A stretch of DNA of 27,331 nucleotides, taken from the NCBI GenBank assembly GCA_036508135.1, contig DATCHW010000266.1, forward strand, positions 1 to 27,331, in the 5' to 3' direction. Origin of the DNA: DATCHW01 sp036508135. Lineage in GTDB: Bacteria; Bacteroidota; Ignavibacteria; Tepidaquicellales; Tepidaquicellaceae. Below, piece by piece: positions 16,641-23,630 of this stretch (its first letter is position 1; each line of letters begins with the position of its first letter). The position numbers and the translations under genes are program-made. Below the pieces are notes generated by a model. That model was not told the DNA's origin. It worked only from the letters and a program-made list of their open reading frames with translations, and did no database searches.

Positions 16641-17045
16641 AAAAAGTCTTTCATATTTCAATTTTTTATTCCGAACTTTTCTACACCGGGGGGTCTAAGG
16701 ATTTCAGAATCCCGTTTCCTGTAGTTTTACTCCGTGCTGCTACATAATAAAAGTTTGTTTTTTCAGCAAGCTTTTTAACAAACATATATAGTAATTTTTA
16801 CATTAGTGCTAAGTTCTTTTGTTCTTATAAATTATAAAATAAGTTTCATTCTGTGCGAAGCATATTCCCGATAACGAAGTGTATCGGGAATATGCGTGAC
16901 CTTCGTGTTGCAAATTTAAAAGTTCTTTTTGTTTGTAGCTTTGCTATTCCGTGCTCTCGGTATTCAACTTTGTGTACCTTTATGGTATTAATTTAATTCT
17001 TAAATTTTAAATTGTTATATTTTTAAAAATCATTTATCTTATTAA
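16641..17045. other. 405-base intergenic region after panB with several inverted repeats
   Basis: No credible gene. It holds a short hairpin GGATT-TCAG-AATCC (16699-16712), a weaker GTTTGTT/AACAAAC pair (16753-16759 with 16777-16783), and the strong 14-bp palindrome listed separately at 16860-16895. The wording 'CTTTGTGTACCTTTATGGT' near 16970-16988 recalls degenerate dispersed repeats of this bacterial group; this is from memory. The AT-rich last 60 bases probably hold the promoter for the DHH gene. Confidence 0.5.
16860..16895. repeat. 14-bp perfect inverted repeat of the TCCCGAT/ATCGGGA family
   Basis: GCATATTCCCGATA (16860-16873) and TATCGGGAATATGC (16882-16895) are exact reverse complements around the 8-base loop ACGAAGTG. 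A further CGAAG (16856-16860) could pair with CTTCG (16900-16904) outside it. No T tract follows. A shorter member with the same core occurs at 24273-24296. Confidence 0.75.
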
Positions 17046-18041
17046 ATGAAAGGATATTTTACTAAAGTACGTGAAATCATTGAGGAACATAACGATTTTG
17101 TGATTACAACTCATCTGCTTCCGGATGGTGATGCAGTCGGCGGCGCGCTCGCACTTGCTGAGTATATAAGAAAAAAAGGAAAAAAAGTTACCATAATTAA
17201 TTATTCTCCTACACCCGATTACCTTGATTTTCTTGATACGAACCAGGAAATAAGATGTTTTAAATTCGATAAGGAATCCAATATCCCTCTTATAGAAAAT
17301 GCCGGAGTAATCATACTCCTTGATACAAATGAATTTTCCCGGACAAAAACTATGGAGCCTTATATTAAAAATTCAAAAGCCGTTAAAGTTTGCATTGACC
17401 ATCATCAGGATTTTAATATGAAAGATTTCAAGGCTTATATTTCCGAAACATCTTATCCTGCTACCTGCCAGATTTTATATGATTTCTTTTATGATGATAA
17501 CCCTGATTATATTGACGAATTTATAGCAGTTAATCTTTATGCAGGAATAATGACCGATACAGGTTCTTTCCACTATCCCCGCACGGATGAAAATACATTT
17601 ACTATTGCCGCAGACCTTGTGAGAAGAGGAGCAAATCCCGTTAATATTTTTGACGTAATTTACAGCAATTCTCCCAAAACAAAAATTTTACTTCTTTCCA
17701 GATTTATCAACAGTTTTAAATTCTATTACAATGACAGACTTGTAATAGGTTCTGTAACACAAAAAGATTTCGACGAATTCGGACTCGATGTTCAGGATGT
17801 TGAAGGCTTTTCTTCTTTTGTAATGACAATTCAAAATGTGGCTATAGGCATAGTTCTCGTGGAACTTCCCGATTGTGTGAAAGTTTCTTTTAGGTCAAAA
17901 GGAGATATCCCGATAAACGAACTTGCAAAACGGCTCGCAGGAGGAGGACATAATAATGCCTCCGGAGCCACGGTCTTTAATATGAAATTAAAGGAACTTA
18001 ATAACTTTATAATACAAAACGTACAGGATTATTTATCTTAA
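17046..18041 (+). CDS. nrnA: DHH/DHHA1 bifunctional oligoribonuclease/PAP phosphatase, NrnA-like
   Basis: 331 residues, typical for NrnA, which degrades nanoRNA (2-5 mers) and dephosphorylates 3'-phosphoadenosine 5'-phosphate in the cytoplasm. DHH-domain motifs are 'THLLPDGDAVGG' with His23, Asp27 and Asp29, 'LLDTNEFSRT' with Asp93, 'CIDHHQDF' with Asp118-His119-His120, and 'GIMTDTGSFHYPRT', the fourth motif. The DHHA1 substrate-binding motif GGGHNNASG is at 299-307. Everything needed for two-manganese catalysis appears intact. It starts a rightward group with the NamZ-like gene 27-36 bases downstream. The specific NrnA name, rather than another DHH phosphoesterase, rests on domain order and length. 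Confidence 0.9.
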   Translation: MKGYFTKVREIIEEHNDFVITTHLLPDGDAVGGALALAEYIRKKGKKVTIINYSPTPDYLDFLDTNQEIRCFKFDKESNIPLIENAGVIILLDTNEFSRTKTMEPYIKNSKAVKVCIDHHQDFNMKDFKAYISETSYPATCQILYDFFYDDNPDYIDEFIAVNLYAGIMTDTGSFHYPRTDENTFTIAADLVRRGANPVNIFDVIYSNSPKTKILLLSRFINSFKFYYNDRLVIGSVTQKDFDEFGLDVQDVEGFSSFVMTIQNVAIGIVLVELPDCVKVSFRSKGDIPINELAKRLAGGGHNNASGATVFNMKLKELNNFIIQNVQDYLS

Positions 18042-18077
18042 TCATTATTATTATTTCATCGGGGAAATTTGTCTGAT

Positions 18078-19331
18078 ATGAATATATTTCTTCAAATTCC
18101 ATTATTCGTAATTATTTTTAGTTTATTCCCGGGTATTCATTCCAAAAATTCAATTTCCTTTCCTTTACAGAATAACGATAATTTCCTGCTTGGTAATCAG
18201 GTACTATTGAATGAAAAATTTTACATTATAGAAGGTAAAAATATCGGAGTTGTGACTAATAACAGCGGTGTGCTTTCTGATAAGACACCTTTTATAGATG
18301 CACTTTTTAAAAAGAAAAACGTAACTATATTAAAAATTTTCTCGCCTGAGCACGGTTTCCGGGGTGATGACAGAGATGTAGATTATATTGATGAACAAAC
18401 AGGAATACCGGTCGTTACTCTCTTTGGAGGAAAGAAAAAACCGTCTTCTGCGGATTTAAAAGATATAGATATTATCTTATATGATATTCAGGATGCAGGA
18501 GCAAGATTTTATACATTCATAAATACTATGTACTATTGCATCGAGTCTGCACTGGAAAATAATAAAAAAATAATTATCTGTGACAGACCTGTTGTTCCTG
18601 GTGCTGATTACGTTGACGGGTTTATGCTTGATAAAAGTGTTAAGTCATTTGTAGGATTGCTCGATATTCCGGTTGCCTATGGAATGACGTGCGGTGAACT
18701 TGCATCCTACATTAATGCGGAATATTTTCAAGGGAAATGTGACCTTGAAATCTGTAAAATGATTGATTATAAAAGATCATACAACTATTCCGAATTAAAT
18801 CTTATGTGGGCTAAACCTTCTCCCAGTATGTATTTCCCCTCTACTGCCGTTATGTACAGCGGAACCTGTTTTCTGGAGGGGACAAACTTTTCCGAAGGGA
18901 GAGGAAGTGAAATGCCCTTTGAGTTTATAGGTGCCCCTTACTGCAATTCTACTCTGCTTATTGAAGAATTAAATTCTTATCACTTTAAAGGGGTTGAATT
19001 TAATAAGATATCATTTATCCCGGAACAAATAGCAAGCAGTTCAAATCCTCCGAAATTCATTGGAGAGTCCTGTAACGGTGTTTATATTAAAGTAATCGAT
19101 ACAAAAACCGTTCAACCGTTTAAAATCGGTGTTGCTTTATTACTCTCTCTAAAAAAACTTTTTCCAGAATTCAAATGGCGAAAAGATTTTTTTATTGATA
19201 AACTAGCCGGTACAAGCAATTTAAGGAAAATGATCGATACCGGAAAATCATATCAGGAAATTATCGATTCATATCAGACTGAGTTAGACAGATTTAAAGA
19301 AAAAAGACAGAAATACTTATTATACATTTGA
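18078..19331 (+). CDS. exo-beta-N-acetylmuramidase NamZ-like (DUF1343)
   Basis: 417 residues from the ATG at 18078. A TTG at 18069 is in frame, but GGGGA (18061-18065) is too close to it and better spaced for the ATG. An uncharged hydrophobic signal segment ('IPLFVIIFSLFPGIHS') leads to export. DUF1343 features are 'GKNIGVVTNNSG' near 54-65, 'IFSPEHGFRGDDRDVDY' near 87-103 with a candidate catalytic Glu, 'IDIILYDIQDAGARFYTF', 'ICDRPVVPG' and 'FLEGTNFSEGRGSEMPFEFIGAPY', the last split by a conserved Arg-Gly turn. NamZ removes MurNAc from the non-reducing ends of peptidoglycan fragments in the periplasm. Length agrees with the family. Function is inferred from family membership. Confidence 0.88.
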   Translation: MNIFLQIPLFVIIFSLFPGIHSKNSISFPLQNNDNFLLGNQVLLNEKFYIIEGKNIGVVTNNSGVLSDKTPFIDALFKKKNVTILKIFSPEHGFRGDDRDVDYIDEQTGIPVVTLFGGKKKPSSADLKDIDIILYDIQDAGARFYTFINTMYYCIESALENNKKIIICDRPVVPGADYVDGFMLDKSVKSFVGLLDIPVAYGMTCGELASYINAEYFQGKCDLEICKMIDYKRSYNYSELNLMWAKPSPSMYFPSTAVMYSGTCFLEGTNFSEGRGSEMPFEFIGAPYCNSTLLIEELNSYHFKGVEFNKISFIPEQIASSSNPPKFIGESCNGVYIKVIDTKTVQPFKIGVALLLSLKKLFPEFKWRKDFFIDKLAGTSNLRKMIDTGKSYQEIIDSYQTELDRFKEKRQKYLLYI

Positions 19332-19363
19332 TTAAAAATTCAAATAACTAAAACCTAAAAACT

Positions 19364-19852
19364 ATGGAAAACAATAATTACAATTCTCAGGATTACTCCG
19401 GTGGATTTCCTACAACACCTGTTCCACCCTATACTCCGCCCCCGCCTCCCCCGCCTTTAAGCTCTCCTGTATTTTCTTCTACAGGAAGTCAGGGAAACGA
19501 TTTAAACCAGCAATTAGTAACTCAAATGACGGGCAATATGAAATTTGTAGGTATCTTTTTTATTATTGTCGGGGTCATTTATTCGTTGACTTGCATAGGT
19601 GCATTAATTGGAGTGCCGGTTATATTTGCAGGTATCAGGATTCGGGAAGCCGCTGAAGCTTTTAAGCAGTTTTCTCAATCGGGAATGCAGGATAAAAACA
19701 CTCTGATAACAGCTTTCGAAAAACAAAATAAGTATTTCTTCATTCAGAAAGTATTTATAATTATTGCGATTGTAGGGGTAATATTGGAAATATTATTCAT
19801 TATAGGGATGTTTATTTTTATGCCTTCGAGTAATAGATATTTCAATCTCTAA
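19364..19852 (+). CDS. small membrane protein, proline-rich N-terminus, DUF5362-like
   Basis: 162 residues. Residues 1-45 are Asn/Ser-rich, then proline-rich with a run of seven prolines near 25-31. Two hydrophobic stretches follow at about 60-92 ('FVGIFFIIVGVIYSLTCIGA' plus a short second leg) and 128-153 ('IIIAIVGVILEILFIIGMFI'), separated by a charged amphipathic segment containing 'RIREAAEAFKQFSQSG'. This matches small bacterial proteins carrying DUF5362. The ATG at 19364 follows the NamZ-like stop by 32 bases. No function is known; the cytoplasmic proline tail could bind a partner. Confidence 0.75.
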   Translation: MENNNYNSQDYSGGFPTTPVPPYTPPPPPPPLSSPVFSSTGSQGNDLNQQLVTQMTGNMKFVGIFFIIVGVIYSLTCIGALIGVPVIFAGIRIREAAEAFKQFSQSGMQDKNTLITAFEKQNKYFFIQKVFIIIAIVGVILEILFIIGMFIFMPSSNRYFNL

Positions 19853-19887
19853 AACAAATATTTCTTTACCACATCCTTCCTTTTTTC

Positions 19888-19935
19888 AAAAATGGTAAGG
19901 GATATTATAAATCTTTTTCCCCATTTTTTAGGGGG
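19888..19935. repeat. inverted repeats in the gap before the lipoprotein gene, C4/G4 type
   Basis: AAAAATGG (19888-19895) pairs with CCATTTTT (19921-19928), and CCCC (19919-19922) can instead pair with GGGG (19931-19934) across an A/T loop. A GGGGGGTT tail resembles the C-rich/G-rich elements at 21512, 24061 and 25682. It could serve as a terminator for the preceding gene. Confidence 0.4.
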
Positions 19936-19998
19936 GTTATAAAACTTCTATTGTCCCATTTATCTTGATAATATTTTGCTTTAATAGTATTTTAATGA

Positions 19999-20502
19999 AT
20001 GAAAACTAAATCTCTAAATAGAATAATCCTTTTCGTTCTTCTGATGTCTTCTGTAATCATTTTCAGTGGATGCCCTTATTCATCGAAATATCCTATAAGT
20101 GAACCCAACAGCTCTGTTGATAAAAATTATTTCGGAAAATGGAAACAGGAAAATTCCGAAAATTTATATTATGAAGTCTCGAAGTTTTCGGATCTTGAGT
20201 ATAAAATTATTGAAGTATCGATATCTGTAACAGACAGTTCGGTTTCTCAAACGATCTATTCAGGGCATATTACGAGTATAAAGGATATAATATTTCTTAA
20301 TATAAAGGATTCGGAAAATCCTGATGCGAATTATTTACTTTATAAAATTGATTTTATGAGTGATAAAGAAATTACCCTCACCGGTATTACAGATTATATA
20401 AAAAAGGAATTCAACAGTTCAGAGGAATTAAAATCATACATAGAAAAAAACATGTACGTGGATTATTTTTTCCAAAGCGAAAATAAATATTATAAAAAAT
20501 AA
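19999..20502 (+). CDS. hypothetical lipoprotein
   Basis: 167 residues. The signal is MKTKSLNR followed by a hydrophobic core and the lipobox FSGC, with Cys25 lipidated. The mature domain begins 'FGKWKQENSENLYYEVSKF' and consists of alternating strands, which recalls small lipocalin-like or DUF-type barrels, but no family is recognised with confidence. It is followed after 11 bases by the exported duplicated-domain protein gene, so the two probably form a two-gene operon. ATG at 19999 is the first start that includes the whole signal. Confidence 0.75.
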   Translation: MKTKSLNRIILFVLLMSSVIIFSGCPYSSKYPISEPNSSVDKNYFGKWKQENSENLYYEVSKFSDLEYKIIEVSISVTDSSVSQTIYSGHITSIKDIIFLNIKDSENPDANYLLYKIDFMSDKEITLTGITDYIKKEFNSSEELKSYIEKNMYVDYFFQSENKYYKK

Positions 20503-20513
20503 AACTTGAGTAA

Positions 20514-21503
20514 GTGAAAATTTTTTTATTATTTCCTGCACTATTTGTATTGATGATTGTTGTCTCAGATCTGAATGCACAAACAATCACAACGTACAAA
20601 AATGTGAGGTTTAATTACCGCCTTACCATTCCTGATAAATGGGAAAAAGAAGAAAAACCATCTACAAGTAATCCCGAGAATGTGTCTTTTAAAGATCCTG
20701 ATGGAAGCGTTATTATGATTTATGCAAAAGTGGATAAAACATATACCGGTAAAACAGCAAATGATATGGACCCGGGTTCGATGTATATGGCTTTTCAGAA
20801 GAGCTTCAAGGGTGCTAATATGCTCGAATCTGACTATCAGGTTCTGGATGATGTTCCCGCTCTTTTCATGAAATATTCCTATTTCTATGACGATAAAGAG
20901 TATTATCATGATGTTTACTATCTAGTGAAAAGTGATATATATTATATGGTTAATGTTATTGCAAAGAAAGAATACTTTGAGGCGTTTGAAACACAAACAA
21001 GAAATTATGTTTTCTCCTTTTCGATTGTCAATGTTATATCGACAAATTACTTCAAAAGTGATTTATATGATTTCAGCATAACATTTCCTGACGGCTGGAA
21101 GGTGTCGAAAGAAGCAACTACATTCGGAGCGGAAATATCCGACGGAGCGGGAGTATTTGTGGAAGTAGTTAAAAATGACGATTTTGTGGGCTATTCTGGA
21201 AATGATTTAAGACCGGAAGATATGCTCGATGTTTTCCGGGCTAAATACAGCGATGCAGCAATTATTGATAAAGCGTATCTGATTTTGGACGGTTCATACG
21301 CTATGAAGGTGAAGTATAAATGCTCTGCTACAACTTCCGGAACAAAAGAAAATTTTATAATTATTCACTATTATTTGGTAAAAGGAAATAAACTTTATAT
21401 CCTTCAGGGAAGGGCTCTGGAAAGTAACTTTGAAACATATAAAAATACAGTGACAAATTCTCTTGAATCTTTTGGATTTCTCTCGAATAAAAATAACGAT
21501 TAA
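20514..21503 (+). CDS. exported protein with two PsbP/DUF1795-like domains
   Basis: 329 residues from a GTG start 11 bases after the previous stop. The signal peptide is MKIFLLFPALFVLMIVVSD, in effect ending near 'LNAQ' (20-23). Two similar halves follow. The first (about 25-170) runs from 'NVRFNYRLTIPDKWEKEE' through 'DDVPALFMKYSYFYDDKEYYHDVYYLVKSD' (in two pieces) to 'FSFSI'. The second (about 178-325) runs from 'LYDFSITFPDGWKVSKE' through 'LDGSYAMKVKYKC' to 'SLESFGF'. The order 'F-x-I-x-x-P-x-x-W', then 'YYLVK' and a closing 'tNSL.SF' fits the PsbP/DcrB/Mog1 fold. Function is unknown; an internal duplication is clear by eye. Likely periplasmic or secreted. Confidence 0.75.
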   Translation: MKIFLLFPALFVLMIVVSDLNAQTITTYKNVRFNYRLTIPDKWEKEEKPSTSNPENVSFKDPDGSVIMIYAKVDKTYTGKTANDMDPGSMYMAFQKSFKGANMLESDYQVLDDVPALFMKYSYFYDDKEYYHDVYYLVKSDIYYMVNVIAKKEYFEAFETQTRNYVFSFSIVNVISTNYFKSDLYDFSITFPDGWKVSKEATTFGAEISDGAGVFVEVVKNDDFVGYSGNDLRPEDMLDVFRAKYSDAAIIDKAYLILDGSYAMKVKYKCSATTSGTKENFIIIHYYLVKGNKLYILQGRALESNFETYKNTVTNSLESFGFLSNKNND

Positions 21504-21511
21504 TGCTTTCG

Positions 21512-21535
21512 CCCCTCTCCTTAAAAGGAAAGGGG
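21512..21535. repeat. C-rich/G-rich hairpin repeat (CCCCTCTCC family)
   Basis: CCCCTCTCCTT (21512-21522) pairs with AAGGAAAGGGG (21525-21535) with one mismatch and a 2-base centre. The following GGTTGAGGGTTAGG is characteristic of a dispersed intergenic repeat. A close relative, with the same trailing TTAAGGGTGGGG wording, is at 24061. It lies just after the stop at 21503 and could also end that transcript. Confidence 0.65.
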
Positions 21536-21554
21536 GTTGAGGGTTAGGTTTGCC

Positions 21555-21706
21555 TCTGTTTACAAATCTCGGAGACTGTGTAGAAATTCTTTAATTTCCC
21601 TGCCGTTTACGCAGGGTTGCAGATCCGACCTGAAATAGGGCTTTAGCCCAAATACGTTATTCGAAAATCCGGGTTTTCACACAACTTCTCCCGATTCGTT
21701 AACAGA
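21555..21706. mobile_element. MITE-like element with long imperfect terminal inverted repeats
   Basis: The left end TCTGTTTACAAATC (from 21555) and the reverse complement of the right end, TCTGTTAACGAATC (ending at 21706), match at 12 of 14 positions. The similarity continues inward through GGAGA and TGTGT-x-x-AAA on both sides with two small gaps, giving about 33 bases per end. Between the ends are two further hairpins, CCCTGC/GCAGGG (21598-21603 with 21611-21616) and GGGCT-TT-AGCCC (21638-21649). No reading frame is present. No certain target duplication is visible. It fills most of the gap between the duplicated-domain gene and hutH. Confidence 0.55.
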
Positions 21707-21791
21707 TAAAATAATTAGCTATTCCTTATTTTTTTATCTTACTATATTTATAGATATGAAAATTTTTTATTAACCACATTATATATATCAT

Positions 21792-23321
21792 ATGTCTATC
21801 ATAATTACCGGTACCACACTCAAAATTGAAAATGTTTATGAAGTTGCAGTTAAGGGAGAAAAAGTAAAACTTCATCCTGATGCAGTTAAAAGAATTCTCG
21901 ACTGCCGCGCATTTATTGAAAAGAAGATTGAGCAGCATGAAATTATGTATGGTGTAAACACAGGGATAGGGGAGTTTTCCGAAATTGTTTTAAATGATGA
22001 CCAGGTGAAGGATTTCCAGAAATATTTGATTTATAACCATGCGGCAGGAATAGGGGAACCCGCTCCGATTGAGCACGTCAGGGCTGCAATGCTGTCAAGA
22101 ATTAATGTACATTCCCGCGGTCACTCCGGCTGCAGGATTGAGATCACACAAACCTATGTAGATATGCTTAATAAAGGTATTACTCCCGTTGTATGCAGCA
22201 AGGGAAGTGTTGGTGCTTGCGGTGACCTTTCCCCGATGAGCCAGTGTGCCCTCAGTCTTATGGGAGAAGGTGAATGCTTTTACAAAGGTGAAAGAATGAA
22301 AACAAAAATAGCGATGGCGAAAGCAGGTATTCCCATTCCCGGTCTTCAAGCACGTGACGGGCTTGCTGCAATTAACGGAAGCAACCTTATTACAGGTATG
22401 GCGTGCCTCCAGATTTATGAAGCAGAACGGTTTTTTAAACAAGCTGAAATTGCTACTGCAATGACACTTGAAGCACTTATGGCAAATCTCAAACCTTATG
22501 ATGAACGTCTGCATAAATTACGCGGTTTCAAAGGTGCTGTGTCTTCTGCTAAGAATATTAAAATGATGATTGAAGGCTCGGATTTAATGTCAGGAAAAGT
22601 GAAAGTTAAAGTTCAGGATGCATACAGTATGCGCTCAACTCCGCAGGTGATTGGTGCAGCCCGTGACCAGCTTAGATGGACCCGCGAACAAGTTGAGATT
22701 GAACTGAATGCTGTTGCAGATAATCCTATATTTCTTCCGGAAGACGGGATAGTCCTTACAGGGGCTAACTTTCAGGGCTCTCCAATCAGCGTTCCGCTCG
22801 ATATGCTGGGCTCCGTTATTACTATGGTATGCGTTATTTCTGAAAGACGCTTGAATCGGCTTCTGAATCCGGCTCTAAGTGTAGGTCTGCCTGCATTTCT
22901 TACTAAAGGAGCCGGTATGTTTTCGGGACATATGTTAAGCCAATATACTGCCGATATGTTAATAGTTGAGCAAAGAATTCTTTCCGTTCCTGCTTCAATA
23001 CAGTCTATTCCTGCTGCAGCAGACCAGGAAGACTTTGTCAGTATGGGGATGAATACTGCATTGAAGACCCGCCAGATATTAGATAATGCATACGGTGTAA
23101 TCGGAATCGAATTCATAGCCGCCGCACAGGGACTCGATTTTAGAAATTTCAAATTCGGAAAAGGAACTCAGGCAGCCCATAGTGCCGTGAGGAAAGTTGT
23201 TGAGCATCTTGAAGTTGATAGACCATTATTTACAGACCATAATAATATGATGGCGGAAGTCCGCTCACGCAGGATTCTTGATGCAGTTGAAAGTGAAATC
23301 GGAGAATTAAACACTTATTAA
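21792..23321 (+). CDS. hutH: histidine ammonia-lyase (MIO-enzyme) with Ala-Cys-Gly triad
   Basis: 509 residues, the standard HutH length. It eliminates ammonia from histidine to give urocanate, the first step of histidine degradation. Seen: 'MYGVNTGIGEFSE' with catalytic Tyr53, 'YNHAAGIGEP' with His83, 'GSVGACGDLSPMSQ' at 138-151, 'AINGSNLITG' with Asn195, 'YSMRSTPQVIGAARD' and 'QEDFVSMGM' with the conserved Glu. The MIO cofactor normally forms from Ala-Ser-Gly; here residues 142-144 are Ala-Cys-Gly (codons GCT TGC GGT, 22215-22223). 'EDFVSM' also differs from the 'EDHVSM' of well-studied HutH. His83 favours histidine lyase over phenylalanine/tyrosine lyase, and hutI in the same window agrees, but substrate should stay open. 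A strong terminator-like stem follows at 23329. Confidence 0.9.
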   Translation: MSIIITGTTLKIENVYEVAVKGEKVKLHPDAVKRILDCRAFIEKKIEQHEIMYGVNTGIGEFSEIVLNDDQVKDFQKYLIYNHAAGIGEPAPIEHVRAAMLSRINVHSRGHSGCRIEITQTYVDMLNKGITPVVCSKGSVGACGDLSPMSQCALSLMGEGECFYKGERMKTKIAMAKAGIPIPGLQARDGLAAINGSNLITGMACLQIYEAERFFKQAEIATAMTLEALMANLKPYDERLHKLRGFKGAVSSAKNIKMMIEGSDLMSGKVKVKVQDAYSMRSTPQVIGAARDQLRWTREQVEIELNAVADNPIFLPEDGIVLTGANFQGSPISVPLDMLGSVITMVCVISERRLNRLLNPALSVGLPAFLTKGAGMFSGHMLSQYTADMLIVEQRILSVPASIQSIPAAADQEDFVSMGMNTALKTRQILDNAYGVIGIEFIAAAQGLDFRNFKFGKGTQAAHSAVRKVVEHLEVDRPLFTDHNNMMAEVRSRRILDAVESEIGELNTY

Positions 23322-23328
23322 CTTTATG

Positions 23329-23360
23329 TATTTCCCCTCATGACTTTATGAGGGGAAATA
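23329..23360 (+). terminator. stem-loop after hutH
   Basis: TATTTCCCCTCAT (23329-23341) and ATGAGGGGAAATA (23348-23360) are exact reverse complements around the 6-base loop GACTTT, starting 7 bases after the hutH stop. The following sequence TATAAAATAT is A/T-rich but lacks a long T run, so terminator function is likely rather than certain. Confidence 0.7.
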
Positions 23361-23464
23361 TATAAAATATAGTCAGCAAATAAAAAAACAAAGTTTTAAC
23401 CCTTCTTTTTAAAAATCCTATACCCAATTTATTCAAAAAAATGACTCCTTTGGTATTTTTTTGA

Positions 23465-23480
23465 TGGCACGATTTTTGCA
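23465..23480 (+). promoter_or_regulatory. sigma-54 (RpoN) promoter
   Basis: TGGCAC (23465-23470), five-base region, then TTGCA (23476-23480). The invariant GG (23466-23467) and GC (23478-23479) are separated by exactly 10 bases, as required for -24/-12 recognition. The predicted transcription start is near 23491. No annotated gene follows on this strand before the terminator at 23581-23611. The match is close to the full consensus TGGCAC-N5-TTGCW. Confidence 0.75.
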
Positions 23481-23490
23481 ATAATATAAA

Positions 23491-23612
23491 AATGTAATAA
23501 GTATTGAAGAGAAGTATTATGAAGTTAATGTCGGGTATTTATATTTAAAAACTTTAAAGGAGTGGGGCTGAAATAAAAAGCCGGAGTATCCAAATGGATC
23601 TCCGGTTTTTTA
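23491..23612 (+). ncRNA. predicted sigma-54-driven small transcript (sRNA or leader-type RNA)
   Basis: Between the sigma-54 promoter and the rho-independent terminator lies about 120 nt. It contains a 9-codon frame at 23519-23548 (MKLMSGIYI) preceded by a purine-rich GAAGAGAAG, and a strong Shine-Dalgarno-like AAAGGAG (23556-23562) that leads only to a 4-codon frame (GTG at 23563, TAA at 23575-23577). This suggests a noncoding or micro-peptide RNA. The terminator hairpin would be its 3' end. No known RNA family is recognised. Existence rests on promoter and terminator only. Confidence 0.45.
23575..23612. terminator. strong, probably bidirectional intrinsic terminator
   Basis: CCGGAG (23581-23586) pairs with CTCCGG (23600-23605), and after a one-base bulge ATCC (23588-23591) pairs with GGAT (23596-23599) closing the tetraloop AAAT. 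Six T residues follow (23606-23611), and an A-rich run precedes (23575-23579), so it can work on both strands. On the plus strand it ends the sigma-54 transcript; on the minus strand it follows the winged-helix gene (stop at 23631). Confidence 0.88.
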
Positions 23613-23630
23613 TACTAAAAATAGATATAC

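Noticed and set aside
16641..17045. tRNA or structured RNA gene
   Set aside because: The hairpins do not form a cloverleaf and lack T-loop (GGTTCRA) or other diagnostic sequences.
22095..22514. Long minus-strand reading frame opposite hutH
   Set aside because: It mirrors a well-supported gene, lacks any motif, and has cysteine- and histidine-rich composition typical of antisense shadows.
21792..23321. Phenylalanine or tyrosine ammonia-lyase
   Set aside because: Length, Tyr53/His83 context and hutI in the window favour histidine lyase; the possibility is kept open only as a caveat.
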